64,000 nt of DNA from Sphingomonas melonis (lineage in GTDB: Bacteria > Pseudomonadota > Alphaproteobacteria > Sphingomonadales > Sphingomonadaceae), in assembly GCF_013409985.1 (NCBI RefSeq), contig NZ_JACCBY010000001.1, forward strand, positions 682,001 to 746,000. The letters run 5' to 3'. The notes under the pieces were generated by a model that did no database searches, was not told the DNA's origin, and saw nothing but the letters and a program-made list of their open reading frames with translations. Below are positions 27,592 to 35,557 of the stretch, in pieces. Both the position numbers and the translations under genes were made by a program. The first letter of the stretch is position 1, and each line of letters opens with the position of its first letter.

Positions 27592-27603
27592 CTAGCGCTA
27601 ACA
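27592..27603. promoter_or_regulatory. TAGCGCTA operator before SapC gene
   Basis: CTAGCGCTAACA with a perfect TAGCGCTA core (27593-27600), 25 bp before the SapC start. It links the receptor and SapC genes to the same regulon as the xyl genes. Confidence 0.5.
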
Positions 27604-27627
27604 CGGCGCAAACGATCGGAGGGGTGG

Positions 27628-28314
27628 ATGCCGGATTGGCAGATGTTGAATAGCGCGGATCATGCCGCGTTGCGGCTGTCACGCAGCGGCGACGGTGAGC
27701 GTCATTTCGCCCAGATCGTCGCCGACGAATTCCTGAAGGCTGCGCCTTATTATCCGATCCTCTTCACCAAACATCCCGATACCGGCGCCTTCTACGCTGG
27801 GGTCGTCATGGGGCTGGAGCCGGGGCGCAACCTGATGACCGCAACCGGGCGGCTGTCCGACTATCGGCCCGCCGATCTGGAGCGGCAGGGCTTCTTCATC
27901 GCCGACGGACAGGTGGTGATCGATCGCGACCACGCCGTCTTCGCCGCGGGCGAGGGGCAGGCGCTGTTCGAGCCAACCGGCGAGGCGGCACCGGCGCTCA
28001 GGCGCGTGCAGCAGGCGCTGCACGTGCTCGATCAGGGTATTCCTGCCACCGATGCGGTCATCCGCCGCTTCCTCGACCATGGATTGCTCGAGCCGATCGA
28101 CGTTTCGATGCAGTTCGACGACGGCCGGCATCTGCGGCTCGACGGCCTCTACACGGTCAGCCTCGACGCGCTGCATGCGCTGTCCGATGCGGCGGCGCTG
28201 GCGCTGTTCCGCAACGGCGACCTGCAACTCGCTTATGCGCAGACCGGGTCGGTCCGCCATCTGCGCACGCTCGGCCGGATCCACAACGACCGGCTCGCGG
28301 CGGCGGCGCTGTGA
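27628..28314 (+). CDS. SapC-family protein
   Basis: A 228-residue soluble protein of the SapC family (PF07277; first named from Campylobacter S-layer work, function here unknown). Typical segments are HFAQIVADEFLKAAPYYPILFTKHPDTGAFYAGVVMGLEPG in outline, the LERQGFFIADGQVVIDRDH core and the C-terminal LRTLGRIHNDRL. There is no signal peptide or membrane helix. The start at ATG 27628 follows GGAGGGG. Its end overlaps the next start by four bases. SapC proteins recur beside TonB receptors with halogenase-like and cupin genes, as here. Confidence 0.88.
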   Translation: MPDWQMLNSADHAALRLSRSGDGERHFAQIVADEFLKAAPYYPILFTKHPDTGAFYAGVVMGLEPGRNLMTATGRLSDYRPADLERQGFFIADGQVVIDRDHAVFAAGEGQALFEPTGEAAPALRRVQQALHVLDQGIPATDAVIRRFLDHGLLEPIDVSMQFDDGRHLRLDGLYTVSLDALHALSDAAALALFRNGDLQLAYAQTGSVRHLRTLGRIHNDRLAAAAL

Positions 28315-29306
28315 TCGAAGCGGCGGCGGCGTGCGCGCTGGCCGATCCCGAGGCGTTCCGCGCGACCGTGATGACCGCGGGCGCGCCGGTCGTCCTGCGC
28401 GGCGCAGCGCGGCACTGGCCGATGCTCGCGGGCGGGCAGGACACGGTGGTCGCGGCGCTGCTCGCCTTCGATGCGGGGCGATCGGCGGAGATGTTCGTCG
28501 GGCCGCCGGCGATCGGCGCGCGCTATCATTATGACGAGGGGCTTGCCGGGTTCAACTTCACCCGCAGCACGCTGCCGTTCCGCGAGGCGCTGGCGCGCAT
28601 CCTCGATACCGCCGGCCAGCCCGACGCGCCGAGCCTGTACATGGGGTCGCTGACTGCGGAGACCTGTTTTCCGGGCATCGAGCAGGTCGTGCGGCTGCCG
28701 TTCGTGCCGCCGGCGGTGCGCCCGCGCCTCTGGATCGGCCATGGCTCGACCGTCGCATGCCATTACGACACGATGGACAATGTCGCCTGCGTCGCGGCGG
28801 GGCGGCGGCGGTTCACGCTTTTCCCGCCCGACGCGATCGCCGATCTGTACGTCGGGCCGATCGATCATACGATGGCGGGGCAGCCGGTCGCCCTGGCGGT
28901 CGGCAGCGCGCCCGGCGATCCGCGGTTCCCGCGTTTCGAGCGCGTCCGCGACCGCGCCTTGGTGGTCGAGCTGGAGCCGGGCGACGCGCTCTACGTCCCC
29001 AAATTATGGTGGCATCAGGTCGAGGCGATCGGCGCGGTCAACGTGCTGGTCAATTTCTGGTGGGACGGCTTCGCCGACGGCCCGGACCAGCCCTATACCG
29101 CGATGATGCTGGCGCTGATCGCGATCGCCGAGCGGCCCGCCGCCGAGCGCGCCGCGTGGCGTTCATGGTTCGATCATTATGTCTTCCGGCCGGAGAGGCA
29201 TCCGCTCGCCTTCCTGCCGCCGGCCAGGCACGGCATCCTCGACGGCCAGCCGGAAAGCCGTGGCCGGCTGCGCGCGCTGGTGATGCGGCTGCTGCGCGGC
29301 GGCTGA
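28311..29306 (+). CDS. Cupin_8/JmjC-like protein (Pass1-related)
   Basis: A 331-residue protein of the cupin_8 type (PF13621), the fold of Fe(II)/2-oxoglutarate hydroxylases. An N-terminal APVVLRGAARHWP, a central WIGHGSTVACHYDTMDNVACVAAGRRRFTLFPP carrying an H-x-D metal pair, and a distal KLWWHQVEAIGAVNVLVNFWW with the third His support an active site. GTG start inside the SapC stop (GTGA). With SapC, receptor and halogenase it forms a four-gene module whose biochemical role is not established; protein or peptide modification by hydroxylation is a reasonable guess. Confidence 0.85.
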   Translation: MIEAAAACALADPEAFRATVMTAGAPVVLRGAARHWPMLAGGQDTVVAALLAFDAGRSAEMFVGPPAIGARYHYDEGLAGFNFTRSTLPFREALARILDTAGQPDAPSLYMGSLTAETCFPGIEQVVRLPFVPPAVRPRLWIGHGSTVACHYDTMDNVACVAAGRRRFTLFPPDAIADLYVGPIDHTMAGQPVALAVGSAPGDPRFPRFERVRDRALVVELEPGDALYVPKLWWHQVEAIGAVNVLVNFWWDGFADGPDQPYTAMMLALIAIAERPAAERAAWRSWFDHYVFRPERHPLAFLPPARHGILDGQPESRGRLRALVMRLLRGG

Positions 29307-29315
29307 GCCGCGCCG

Positions 29316-32021
29316 TCAGCCGAGCGGGCGCAGCACCACCTCGGTCGGCGCGGACGTCAGTCCTATCGTGACGCCGCCGCGCTCCGCCACGCCGGTCGAC
29401 GGCGCATAGTCGCGGCCGCGCGCGGTGGTGCGGGTGACGAACAGCCGGGCGAGGGGCGTGTGCGCGTCGGCGGGATCGAGCGTCAGCGCGATCGTGCCGG
29501 TGGCCGGCGTGTAACGCGCTGCGGCGATCCGCCCCGCCTCCAGCGTGATCCACTGGCCGGCGGGCGCGACGAACAGCCGCGTGCGCGCGCCGTCGCGCGG
29601 CCGGATCGTCACGCTGCCACGCGCACGCGTCACCGCGCCGCCGAAGCCGAGCCAGCCGAAGGTCGGATCGTCGACCAGATAGCTCGCCACCGCATAGGCA
29701 TGCGCGAAATAGCCCATGCCATAATCGCCGCTATATGGGTCCCAGCGCATCCGGTCGGGCCAGGCGTGGAAGGCGGCGGAGGCGAAGCCGTCGGTATCGA
29801 TATTGGTGATGCCACCCATCAGCCCGCCATAGGCAACGCGCAGCAGGTGCAGGTCGGCGGGATCGCGGCGGAAGGACTCGAACAGCGGCAGCGCGTTGTT
29901 GGTCGATCCGTAATGATGGATCTGGCGCTCGATGCGCGGATCTTTGCCGCCGTACAGGAAGTCCCAATAGCGCCGGGCGTTGCCGTTATAGCCCCAGCTC
30001 GGCATCGTGGGATCGTAGCCCAGGATCACCTCGCGCGTCTGCACCGCCTGCCGGTCGTAGCCGAAATGGCGCAGCCAGTCGTACACCTCCGGCTGGCCGG
30101 TCGAATCCCATGCCATCTCGCTGCCGAAGGGATAGCGCAGCCCCGCCCAATGATCGGCGCGGCGGCGCATCAGCGCCTCGACGGTGTCCGCCTCGGCGGT
30201 CATCCCCTCGCGGCGCAGGTCGGCCAGGATGTCGAGGAAGACGTTGCCCTCCATCTGGCCGAACTGCGTGTAATGTGGCGCGTCGCGCATCATCGCGACG
30301 ATCGTCCGTTGCGCCCAGCCGAGATACCAACGCCAGTCGTGCCGCCGCACCAGCCCGTCATGGTTGCGCGCCAGCCGGTAGAGCACCCAATGGCCGATCG
30401 CGACATGCGGGTAATTGTACGACCGGCCGAGGTCGGCGGCCTGCCGGGCGGTCCACGCCGTCCAGCTCTTCCATTGCGCCGGATCGCGATAGAGCGTCGG
30501 AAAGCGGGCCGGATCGTAATAGAACAGGCTCTTGCGCACGCCGCCGGCATGCGGCCCGTCGGCGACCTGCAGCCGGCCGACCACCGTTTCGTCGACCAGC
30601 CGTTCCAGCTTGGCGACCTCGCCCGGCTCGGGATGGTCGAGCTGCTTCATCATCGCCGCGACCCAGCTGCCCGCGCCGCCCTCGTCGCTCATCCCGGCGA
30701 TCCACACGCGCGGCTCGATGTCGACGATGCGCTGCGCCGCATGGTCGTAGGTGAGGATCGCCGGCGAGCGGCCGAACGGATCGCCCTTGCCCTCATACCA
30801 TTGCCGCGTCGTCGCGAAGCGGCCAAGCGCCGCCATCGTCGCGTCGAGCGGGCGGGTGACGTAATAGCTCACCGTCTGCCGCTGGCCGTCGGCGTAGCGC
30901 AGCGTCAGCCGCGCCGGGCCGAAGCCGTGGCTGGTGACCGCAAGCCGCGTCCAGCCGTGGACCGCGCCGTCGCGGCGCACCGCCAGCGCGCCCGCGGGGC
31001 TGCTCTCGATCGCGGTGATCGCGGCGGGCGCGCGGAGGAACAGCGTCGCGGGCTGGTCGGTCGGCACGACATAGCCAGGGATGCCGACCGCGACCGGGCG
31101 ATGCTGCGCGATCAGCGTCGGCTCGATCGCGCGGATCGACCGCGCGCTGACGAGGCGCAGGCCGATCTCGACGCTGGCGCCCGGCGGGAGGGTGCGGCTG
31201 GTCGGCACGTTCCATTGTTCGCCGGCGTCGCGCCATTCGCGCTCGACGAAGCCGCGCGAATGAACCAGCCAGTCGTAGAAGCCCTCGAACGTCTGCTCGC
31301 GCGGCGTCCTTTCGGTGAAGACGCTGCCGGCGGGCGCGTCGGCGGCATCGGCGAGCGGCGCATAGGCCTCGAACGGCGTGCCGCGGCCGGGGAGGACGAG
31401 CAGCGCCGGCCCCTGGCCGTTGAGCCGCGTCACCTGAAGATAGCCGGCGTCGCGGCCGATATAGGGGTCGGCGAAGCTCGCCTGCGCATGCGCCTGGTCG
31501 AGGTCGCGGCCGGTGATGATATTGTCGAACGCCATCGGCATGCCGAGCCCGCCGATCTCGACCGGCGCCGCCGAGCGGTTGGTCAGCCGGAAGCGCAGGC
31601 CGAGCGCGCCGCCGTCGGTCAGCCAGCGCCGCTCGACGGACAGCGGGATGCCGTCGCCCATGCTGGCGGTGATGTCGGCGGCGGCGATCGTGCCCCGCCC
31701 GGCGGGCAGCGGCCGGATCGGGCGACGGCGATGCGCCGAGCCGAAATCGCGCCACGGCCCGCCCGCGCTGCGCAGGCGGATGTCGATGTCGCCGACATGA
31801 TTGTAGCCGTCCCCCGCCCGCTCCGCCTCGCGGGCCGTCGGGACGAAGCTGAACCCCGGCTCCGCCACCGGCGACAGCCGCGCCAGCGTTTGCGTATCGG
31901 AGCGCAGCTCGCCCCGCAGCGCTCCCACCGCGAACGGCGTCCGTTCCGCAACCGGCGCTGCACCCAGGAGCAGGACGAGCAGACCGGGCGCGACGAGCGG
32001 GGACAGGCGGGAGCGAAGCAT
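29316..32021 (-). CDS. Large secreted protein of uncharacterised family (DUF5695-like), putative glycoside hydrolase
   Basis: A 901-residue exported protein (signal RLSPLVAPGLLVLLLGAAP). The first 400 residues are beta-rich; the rest has helix-dense blocks with conserved-looking aromatic and acidic residues: WIAGMSDEGGAGSW, FGQMEGNVFLDILADL, SEMAWDSTGQPEVYDWL, TMPSWGYNGNARRYWDFLYGG, YGSTNNALPLFESF and RWDPYSGDYGMGYFAHAYAVASYL. That layout (beta super-sandwich plus alpha/alpha barrel) is shared by several glycosidase and lyase families. I recall these motifs as DUF5695 but cannot confirm. ATG 32021 follows AGAGG. It is divergent from GH127 across 147 bp with two GTATAC operators, so both probably act on the same glycan. 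Confidence 0.75.
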   Translation of the reverse strand: MLRSRLSPLVAPGLLVLLLGAAPVAERTPFAVGALRGELRSDTQTLARLSPVAEPGFSFVPTAREAERAGDGYNHVGDIDIRLRSAGGPWRDFGSAHRRRPIRPLPAGRGTIAAADITASMGDGIPLSVERRWLTDGGALGLRFRLTNRSAAPVEIGGLGMPMAFDNIITGRDLDQAHAQASFADPYIGRDAGYLQVTRLNGQGPALLVLPGRGTPFEAYAPLADAADAPAGSVFTERTPREQTFEGFYDWLVHSRGFVEREWRDAGEQWNVPTSRTLPPGASVEIGLRLVSARSIRAIEPTLIAQHRPVAVGIPGYVVPTDQPATLFLRAPAAITAIESSPAGALAVRRDGAVHGWTRLAVTSHGFGPARLTLRYADGQRQTVSYYVTRPLDATMAALGRFATTRQWYEGKGDPFGRSPAILTYDHAAQRIVDIEPRVWIAGMSDEGGAGSWVAAMMKQLDHPEPGEVAKLERLVDETVVGRLQVADGPHAGGVRKSLFYYDPARFPTLYRDPAQWKSWTAWTARQAADLGRSYNYPHVAIGHWVLYRLARNHDGLVRRHDWRWYLGWAQRTIVAMMRDAPHYTQFGQMEGNVFLDILADLRREGMTAEADTVEALMRRRADHWAGLRYPFGSEMAWDSTGQPEVYDWLRHFGYDRQAVQTREVILGYDPTMPSWGYNGNARRYWDFLYGGKDPRIERQIHHYGSTNNALPLFESFRRDPADLHLLRVAYGGLMGGITNIDTDGFASAAFHAWPDRMRWDPYSGDYGMGYFAHAYAVASYLVDDPTFGWLGFGGAVTRARGSVTIRPRDGARTRLFVAPAGQWITLEAGRIAAARYTPATGTIALTLDPADAHTPLARLFVTRTTARGRDYAPSTGVAERGGVTIGLTSAPTEVVLRPLG

Positions 32022-32092
32022 GCAGGCCTCTTCGATCAAGGCGCCGCCAATGGAGATGGCGACACGGCACAGGATCGGTACCCGGCGATCAC

Positions 32093-32106
32093 TTCGTATA
32101 CAATAT
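32093..32106. promoter_or_regulatory. GTATAC operator, DUF5695 side
   Basis: TTCGTATACAATAT with GTATAC core at 32096-32101, 72 bp before the leftward DUF5695-like start. The GT-N2-AC core fits FadR-subfamily GntR proteins; one is encoded at 42017. The same core recurs at 32145 and 40029. Confidence 0.55.
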
Positions 32107-32118
32107 CGGCGCAAGCGA

Positions 32119-32152
32119 TTGACACACTTGCCGACGCCATGATCGTATACCG
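32119..32152 (+). promoter_or_regulatory. Promoter and GTATAC operator of the GH127 operon
   Basis: A consensus TTGACA (32119-32124) is followed after 18 bases by TCGTAT (32143-32148), which overlaps ATCGTATACC with GTATAC at 32145-32150. A bound GntR protein would cover the -10 region. The GH127 ATG lies 17 bp downstream. Confidence 0.5.
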
Positions 32153-32168
32153 CAAAGGGGTAAGGGTG

Positions 32169-34535
32169 ATGGTATCGCGGCGTGAGATGATGGTGGGGGC
32201 GGCGGCGCTGGCGGTCGGGGGGCGGGCCGGGGCTGCGGTCGGGGCGGGCGACGCGGTGGTGCGGGCGCGGCCGTTGCCGCTCGGCGCGGTGCGGTTGCGG
32301 CCGTCCGACCAGGCGACGGCGGTGGCGGTCAACCGGCGCTATCTGTTGCGGCTCGAACCCGACCGGCTGCTGCACAACGTCCGCCTCTATGCCGGGCTGA
32401 CGCCGAAGGCGCCGATCTATGGCGGGTGGGAGAGCGATACGATCGCCGGCCATACGCTGGGCCATTATCTCAGCGCGCTGGTCCTGGCCTGGCAGCAGGG
32501 CGGCGATGCCGAGATGCGGCGGCGCGCCGACTATATCGTCGACGAGATCGCCGCCGCGCAGGCGAAGCGCGGCACCGGCTATGTCGGCGCGCTCGGGCGC
32601 AAGACCAAGGACGGCGCGATCGTCGACGGCGAGGCGATCTTCACCGAGATCGCGCGCGGGGAGATCACCTCGGGCGGGTTCGATCTCAACGGCTCATGGT
32701 CGCCGCTGTACACCGTTCACAAATGGCTCGCCGGATTGCTCGACGTGCATGAGGCCTGGGGCAATGCCCGCGCGCTCGCGGTGGCGGAGGGGCTGGCGGG
32801 CTATATCGAACGCGTGTTCGCGGCGCTGAGCCCGGCGCAGGTGCAGACGGTGCTCGGCTGCGAATATGGCGGGCTCAACGAAAGCTATGCCGAGCTGTAC
32901 GCCCGCACCGGCGCGCCGCGCTGGCTGCGGATGGCGCGGCTGATCCACGACGACAAGGTGCTCGATCCGCTCGCGCGCGGCGAGGACCGGCTCGCCAACC
33001 TCCATGCCAATACGCAGGTGCCCAAGCTGATCGGCCTCGCCCGGCTGCACGAGGTGAGCGGCGGCGATCCCGCGGCGGCGCGCGCCGCGCGCACCTTCTG
33101 GGACGCGGTGGTCGCGCATCACAGCTATGTCATCGGCGGCAATGCCGACCGCGAATATTTCACCGCGCCCGACACGATCGCGGAGCATATCACCGAGCAG
33201 ACCTGCGAGCATTGCAACACCTACAATATGCTCAAGCTCACGCGGCATCTGTGGGCGTGGCAGCCGGACGGCGCCCTGTTCGACTATTACGAGCGCGCGC
33301 ACCTCAACCATGTGATGGCGCAGCAGGACCCGGCGACCGGCGGCTTCACCTATATGACGCCGCTGATGAGCGGCGCGGCGCGCGAGTTCTCGACGAGCGC
33401 CGACGATGCCTTCTGGTGCTGCGTCGGATCGGGGATGGAGAGCCATGCCAAACATGGCGATTCGATCTTCTGGGAGGGGGGCGACGGCACCTTCTACGTC
33501 AATCTCTACACGCCGGCCGATGCGGACTGGGCGACGCGGGGCGCGCAGGTGACGCTGGACACGCGCTATCCGTTCGAGCCGGAGGCGACGCTGACCTTCA
33601 CCCGGCTGCGCCGCGGCCGTTTCGCGGTGGCATTGCGCGTACCCGGCTGGGCGGGCGGGGACGCGCGCGTCACGGTCAACGGCGAGCCGGTGACGCCCGT
33701 TGTCGCGCACGGCTATGCCGTGGTCACGCGCGCGTGGCGGGCGGGGGACCGGATCGCGATCACGCTGCCGCTCGCGCTGCGGCTGGAGCCGGCACCGGGC
33801 GATGCGCGCACCGTGGCGGTGCTGCGCGGGCCGCTGGTGCTCGCCGCAGACCTGGGTGCGGCGGAGACGCCGTGGGACGATCCCGACCCCGCGCTGGTCG
33901 GCGGCGATCTGCTCGCCGGCTTCGTCGCCACCGATGCTGCCGCGGCACGCTATGCGACGCGCGGCGTGCTGCGGCCCGGCGACCGCGCCATCGTGCCCTT
34001 CTATCGCCAGTATCGCCGGCGGAGCGCGGTCTATTTCCGCCGCTTCGATGCGGCCGAATGGGCGCGCGAGGAGGCGAACTTCACCGCCGAACAGGCGCGC
34101 CTGCGCGACGTCGCCGCGCGATCGGTCGACGTCATGCACCTCGGCGAGATGCAGCCCGAGCGCGACCATGGCCTGACCAGCGCGTCGTCCTATCCGGTGA
34201 CCTATCGCGGGCGTACCGGGCGCGATGCGCGATCGGGCGGCTGGTTCGAATGCACGATGGCGGTGAAGCCGGGACCGCTGCTGTTGCAGGCGAGCTATTG
34301 GGGCGGCGAGCGGCCGCGCGAGTTCGATGTGCTCGTCGATTCCGTCAAGGTCGCGACCCAGCATCTGAACAACGACGCGCCGGGGCGCTTCTTCGACGTC
34401 GCCTATCCGCTGCCCGAGGCGCTGACCCGCGGCAAGGCCAAGGTGCGCATCCGCATCGTGCCGCATGACGGCAGCACCGCCGGGCCGGTATTCGGCCTGC
34501 GCATCTATACCGCCAGACCGGGAGAGACCGTATGA
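32169..34535 (+). CDS. GH127 beta-L-arabinofuranosidase (DUF1680), Tat-exported
   Basis: A 788-residue enzyme. The N-terminus (VSRREMMVGAAALAVGGRAGA) looks like a twin-arginine signal, sensible for a metal-loaded protein. The alpha/alpha barrel shows GHTLGHYLSALVLAWQ, SPLYTVHKWLAGLLDVHEAWG, CEYGGLNESYAELYARTG, then the zinc-cysteine site: Glu347 and Cys349 (TCEHCNTYNMLKL) and Cys417-Cys418 in AFWCCVGSGMESH, where the first Cys of the pair is the nucleophile in characterised GH127. Beta domains follow. GH127 releases L-arabinose from hydroxyproline-linked beta-arabinofuranosides. ATG 32169 has AAGGG just upstream. Its stop overlaps the next gene (ATGA). Confidence 0.92.
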   Translation: MVSRREMMVGAAALAVGGRAGAAVGAGDAVVRARPLPLGAVRLRPSDQATAVAVNRRYLLRLEPDRLLHNVRLYAGLTPKAPIYGGWESDTIAGHTLGHYLSALVLAWQQGGDAEMRRRADYIVDEIAAAQAKRGTGYVGALGRKTKDGAIVDGEAIFTEIARGEITSGGFDLNGSWSPLYTVHKWLAGLLDVHEAWGNARALAVAEGLAGYIERVFAALSPAQVQTVLGCEYGGLNESYAELYARTGAPRWLRMARLIHDDKVLDPLARGEDRLANLHANTQVPKLIGLARLHEVSGGDPAAARAARTFWDAVVAHHSYVIGGNADREYFTAPDTIAEHITEQTCEHCNTYNMLKLTRHLWAWQPDGALFDYYERAHLNHVMAQQDPATGGFTYMTPLMSGAAREFSTSADDAFWCCVGSGMESHAKHGDSIFWEGGDGTFYVNLYTPADADWATRGAQVTLDTRYPFEPEATLTFTRLRRGRFAVALRVPGWAGGDARVTVNGEPVTPVVAHGYAVVTRAWRAGDRIAITLPLALRLEPAPGDARTVAVLRGPLVLAADLGAAETPWDDPDPALVGGDLLAGFVATDAAAARYATRGVLRPGDRAIVPFYRQYRRRSAVYFRRFDAAEWAREEANFTAEQARLRDVAARSVDVMHLGEMQPERDHGLTSASSYPVTYRGRTGRDARSGGWFECTMAVKPGPLLLQASYWGGERPREFDVLVDSVKVATQHLNNDAPGRFFDVAYPLPEALTRGKAKVRIRIVPHDGSTAGPVFGLRIYTARPGETV

Positions 34536-35557
34536 CCGAACGCGCCGGCGTGCCGATGACGCTTGCCGCATTGCGCGCGCTCGCCCGCGCCAAGCTGCGC
34601 GCGGTCGGGCTGGCCGAGGATCATGCCGAGGCGGTGGCGGAGACGATGGTCGCCGGCGAGCGCGACGGCTGCGCCAGCCACGGCATCTACCGGCTGCTGG
34701 TCGCCGCGGCGAGCGTGAAGGCGGGCGTGGTGGTGCCCGATGCGGTGCCGGTGGTCAGCCGGCCGGGCAAGGCGCTGGTCCGCGTCGACGGCGGCGGCGG
34801 CTTCGCCCAGCTCGCCTTCGCGCGCGGCCTGCCGGCGCTGGTCGAGGCGGCGCGCGCGCATGGCATCGCGGCGCTGGCGCTCAACCATGTCGTCCATTTC
34901 GCGGCCCTGTGGCCGGAGGTGGAGACGCTGGCGCGCGAAGGGCTGGTCGCGCTCGCCTGTACGCCGTCGCATGCCTGGGTGGCGCCGGCGGGGGGCACGC
35001 AGCCGGTGTTCGGGACCAATCCGATCGCCTTCGGCTGGCCACGACCGGGCCGCGATCCGTTCGTCTTCGACTTCGCGACCAGCGCGGTGGCGCGCGGCGA
35101 GATCGAACTGCATCGCCGCGCCGGCCTGCCGGTGCCAGACGACTGGGGCTATGACGCCGATGGCGCGCCGACCACCGATGCCGAAGCGGTGCTCGACGGG
35201 GCGATGCGCACCTTCGGCGGCCACAAGGGCTCCGCGCTCGCCGCGATGGTCGAGCTGCTCGCCGGGCCGCTGATCGGCGATCTGACCAGTCGCGAATCGC
35301 TGGCGGTCGATGGCGGGCGCGGCGGCTCGCCGGTGGGCGGCGAGCTGATCGTCGCGATCGATCCCGCGGGCTTCCTCGGGGCGGAGACCGCCGGGCATCT
35401 CGCGCGCGCCGAGGCGATGTTCGCGGCGATCGAGGCGCAGGGGGCACGGCTGCCCTCGGCGCGGCGCTATGCGGCGCGGGCGCACAGCCTGTCGGAGGGC
35501 GTGGTCGTGCCGGCTGCGCTGCATGCCGAGATCATGGCGATCGGGGCGGAGGCGTGA
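34532..35557 (+). CDS. Ldh_2-family NAD(P)H-dependent dehydrogenase, probable pyrroline-2-carboxylate reductase
   Basis: A 341-residue cytoplasmic enzyme of the malate/L-lactate dehydrogenase type 2 family. Marks are the catalytic-His motif CASHGIYRLL, GIAALALNHVVHF, FGTNPIAFGWPRP (nucleotide contact) and GGHKGSALAAMVELL. Members act on malate, lactate, ureidoglycolate or cyclic imines (delta-1-pyrroline-2-carboxylate and piperideine-2-carboxylate). Placement among hydroxyproline and peptidase genes favours a proline-ketimine reductase, which would return the product of D-proline oxidation or trans-3-hydroxyproline dehydration to L-proline. This is inference; substrate residues cannot be judged by eye. 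Confidence 0.8.
   Translation: MTERAGVPMTLAALRALARAKLRAVGLAEDHAEAVAETMVAGERDGCASHGIYRLLVAAASVKAGVVVPDAVPVVSRPGKALVRVDGGGGFAQLAFARGLPALVEAARAHGIAALALNHVVHFAALWPEVETLAREGLVALACTPSHAWVAPAGGTQPVFGTNPIAFGWPRPGRDPFVFDFATSAVARGEIELHRRAGLPVPDDWGYDADGAPTTDAEAVLDGAMRTFGGHKGSALAAMVELLAGPLIGDLTSRESLAVDGGRGGSPVGGELIVAIDPAGFLGAETAGHLARAEAMFAAIEAQGARLPSARRYAARAHSLSEGVVVPAALHAEIMAIGAEA

Noticed and set aside
29460..34535. A 1691-codon plus frame ending in GH127
   Set aside because: The upstream 900 codons are antisense to the DUF5695-like gene; a Tat signal and ribosome site set the start at 32169.
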